Shown in pieces: positions 62,161-64,000 of a stretch of 64,000 nt of DNA. Source of the stretch: Flavobacterium sp. (lineage in GTDB: Bacteria; Bacteroidota; Bacteroidia; Flavobacteriales; Flavobacteriaceae); assembly GCA_012837155.1 (NCBI GenBank), contig CP051546.1:3032289-3096288 (forward strand), written 5' to 3'. The notes beneath the pieces were generated by a model that was given only the letters and a program-made list of their open reading frames with translations, did not search any database and was not told where the DNA came from. A program made the position numbers and the translations under genes. Each line of letters begins with the position of its first letter. The first letter of the stretch is position 1.

Positions 62161-62190
62161 AAAAAGGATTCCTTTTCTAGAATCCTTTTT
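62161..62190. terminator. Bidirectional terminator between the glycosyltransferase and obg
   Basis: AAAAAGGATTC (62161-62171), loop of 8, GAATCCTTTTT (62180-62190). It has Ts on the plus strand and As on the left, so it can stop transcripts of both convergent genes. Confidence 0.9.
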
Positions 62191-62209
62191 TATGTATAAA
62201 ATAGTTTTT

Positions 62210-63210
62210 TTAGTCATTCAACATTTTCCACAATTTATCTTTCAACTCTTGTAAACCTTGTTGCGCCACAGAAGAAATAAATAGATAAGGAATATTTTTG
62301 AACGCCGTGTCTAATTGTATTTTCAATTCTGCTTTGAGCTCATCATCCAGCATATCGCATTTTGAGATTACCAAAAGACGCTCTTTATCCAGCATTTCTG
62401 GATTGTATTTTGTCAATTCATTGACCAAAATATCGTATTCCGCCTTAATGTCTGGCGCATCCACAGGAACCAAGAAAAGCAAGGTGGAATTTCTTTCGAT
62501 ATGTCTCAAGAAATAATGCCCAAGCCCTTTCCCTTCGGCTGCTCCTTCGATAATTCCGGGAATATCAGCGATTACAAAAGATTGAAAATCCCTGTAAGCT
62601 ACAATCCCAAGATTAGGTTTTAAAGTCGTAAACGGATAATCGGCAATTTTTGGTTTAGCCGAGGTTAAAACCGATAATAGTGTTGATTTTCCTGCATTTG
62701 GAAACCCTACTAAACCAACATCGGCCAATACTTTAAGTTCCAAAATAACATCCATTTCTACTCCAGGCAAACCCGGTTGAGAATACCTTGGTGTTTGATT
62801 CGTCGAACTTCTAAAATGCCAGTTGCCTAGCCCTCCTTTTCCTCCTCTTGAAAGAATTTGCTTTTCGCCATCTTCGGTAATTTCGAATAGTGTTTCTCCC
62901 GTTTCTTTGTCTTTACAACTGTTCCCAGCGGAACTTCGATAAATTTATCTTCGCCATCAGCCCCTGTACTTCTGTCGCCACCGCCATCTCCGCCGTGACC
63001 CGCTTTAATATGACGCGCAAATTTCAAATGAAATAATGTCCAAAGTCCTTTGTTTCCTACCAAATAAACGTGTCCGCCACGACCGCCATCGCCTCCGTCA
63101 GGACCGCCTTTTTCGATAAATTTTTCTCTATGCAAATGCGTTGATCCCTTTCCTCCTTTTCCTGAAGAAACATATATTTTTACGTAATCTACAAAATTTC
63201 CTTCTGTCAT
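62210..63210 (-). CDS. obg: GTPase Obg/CgtA (one frameshift)
   Basis: The N-terminal Obg domain ([37 protein letters not shown]) is at 62827-63210. The GTPase domain ([37 protein letters not shown]) is at 62210-62770. The join fails near 62915, where GTAAAGACAAAG is one A short of GTAAAAGACAAAG. Restored, it runs [20 protein letters not shown], then [14 protein letters not shown], and gives 333 aa. Obg is essential and links GTP level to 50S assembly and stress. Confidence 0.95.
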
Positions 63211-63233
63211 ATTCTTTTGTTTAAAAGTTTAAA

Positions 63234-63281
63234 GTTTAAGGTTTAAAGTTTAGCTGAATCAACTAACTTTAAACCTTAAAC
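63234..63281. repeat. 17-bp perfect inverted repeat of TTTAAA words
   Basis: GTTTAAGGTTTAAAGTT (63234-63250) and AACTTTAAACCTTAAAC (63265-63281) with a 14-base loop. Upstream there is one more word copy (AAAAGTTTAAAGTTTAAGG). It lies in the gap between the CorC-like gene and obg, and may fold in the RNA. Confidence 0.75.
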
Positions 63282-63294
63282 TCCAAACAAAAAT

Positions 63295-64000
63295 TTAACC
63301 TTTTAAGGCTTTTACCAACACTTTATCAATCTTCACGCCATCCATATCTATGACTTCTAATTCAAATTTATGCCAAACTAGCTTTTCTCTTTCTTTTGGA
63401 ATATGTGAAAGTTCAGTCATTATTAATCCACTCACAGTGGTTACTTCATAATCATTTATTAATTCATCCAAATCAAATAAGTCAAGAAATCGTGCAAAGA
63501 ATAATGCCCGTCGACCAACCACGACCCATCTTCTCTTTCGATTAAATGAAATTCATCTTTATAAAACTCGGAGGCATCGCCTACCAAAGCTTCCAAAATA
63601 TCGTTCAAGGTAATAATTCCCTGAAAAATTCCGTACTCATCAGAAACAAAGGCATAATGAATTCCTGATTTTTTAAATTTTTCTAACGCTTTATAAGCCG
63701 TTGTGTGCTCCATCATAAAAGGAGCTTCGGTCATAATATCTCCTAAATTGAAATTTTCATTTTCAAAATGGGCAAAAATATCTTTCAAATTGACTACTCC
63801 AACTATATCATCGTGATTTTCTCCATAAACAGGATAAATAGAATGCAATTCTTTGAGCATAAACTCCCTAACCTGACTTTTGCTCGAATGCAAGGGCAAT
63901 AATATTACCGATTTTCGATGTGTCATTAAGGAATTAATTTTTCTGTCTCCAATATGAAAAACGCGTTCCACAATATCTTGCTCTATCTCTTGAACCTCTC
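63295..64000 (-). CDS. CorC/TlyC-like CBS-domain protein (partial, one frameshift)
   Basis: The frame runs in from the window edge (EVQEIEQDIVERVFHIGDRK, INSLMTHRKSVILLPLHSSK). It includes a CBS pair (YPVYGENHDDIVGVVNLKDI, ALEKFKKSGIHYAFVSDEYG) and the C-terminal CorC_HlyC domain (DGSWLVDGHYSLHDFLTYF, VSGLIMTELSHIPKEREKLV). A T is missing near 63485 (TTATTTGATTTGG for TTATTTTGATTTGG). The N-terminal CNNM membrane part would lie beyond 64000. Members are linked to Mg/Co transport; in Flavobacteriaceae a related protein is the gliding protein GldE. Confidence 0.87.

Overview
The window looks like a Flavobacterium-type member of the Bacteroidota. The DNA is AT-rich, promoters carry the TAnnTTTG -7 box, there is a SusC/SusD outer-membrane pair, and the ribosomal cluster has no tuf between fusA and rpsJ. 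It also encodes a YjjG-type nucleotidase, an Mpl-like ligase and ISAon1/IS982/IS1595 elements common in this group. No tRNA, rRNA, CRISPR array or prophage was found.

Layout. Positions 1-8.0 kb hold surface-polysaccharide genes: a sugar aminotransferase (partial), an O-antigen-type ABC exporter (ATPase and permease), a CpsB-like tyrosine phosphatase and a PglF/WbpM-like nucleotide-sugar dehydratase. A DUF4143 ATPase, a glycosyltransferase relic and a six-unit tandem repeat array with hairpins separate the exporter ATPase from its permease. Positions 8.1-16.1 kb hold two near-identical ISAon1-type elements flanking an amino-acid permease and a LysM/NlpC wall hydrolase, then an IS1182-type element. 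Positions 16.1-22.8 kb hold aconitase, a MoxR ATPase, a SurA-like chaperone and carA. Positions 22.9-40.2 kb are one long ribosomal block on the minus strand, rpsL to rplQ (str, S10, spc and alpha operons), with secY, infA, fusA and rpoA, running from a clear promoter to a clear terminator. Positions 40.3-46.9 kb hold an Omp85-like protein and the SusC/SusD pair. Positions 47.2-50.9 kb hold rlmB, a Uma2 protein, a rhomboid protease and rarA. Positions 50.9-54.6 kb are an IS630-type element broken by an IS982 and an IS5 element. Positions 54.8-64 kb hold a secreted protein, a YjjG nucleotidase, radC, mpl, a TPR protein, an IS1595 element, an LpxH-like phosphoesterase, a glycosyltransferase, obg and a CorC-like CBS protein (partial).

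Sequence quality. About 27 single-base indels, nearly all in A/T homopolymers, break frames, including rpsL, fusA, rpsE, rpsK, carA and obg. In each complete gene, undoing the indels gives a length divisible by three and the normal family length. I read these as sequencing or assembly errors and give full gene spans.

The most informative structures are an IS1182 element in the loop of the aconitase terminator, the nested IS630/IS982/IS5 insertion that can be reversed on paper to an intact transposase frame, IS copies lodged between promoters and their genes, the hairpin repeat array, and spacers made of short repeated words. I found no convincing new multi-gene system.
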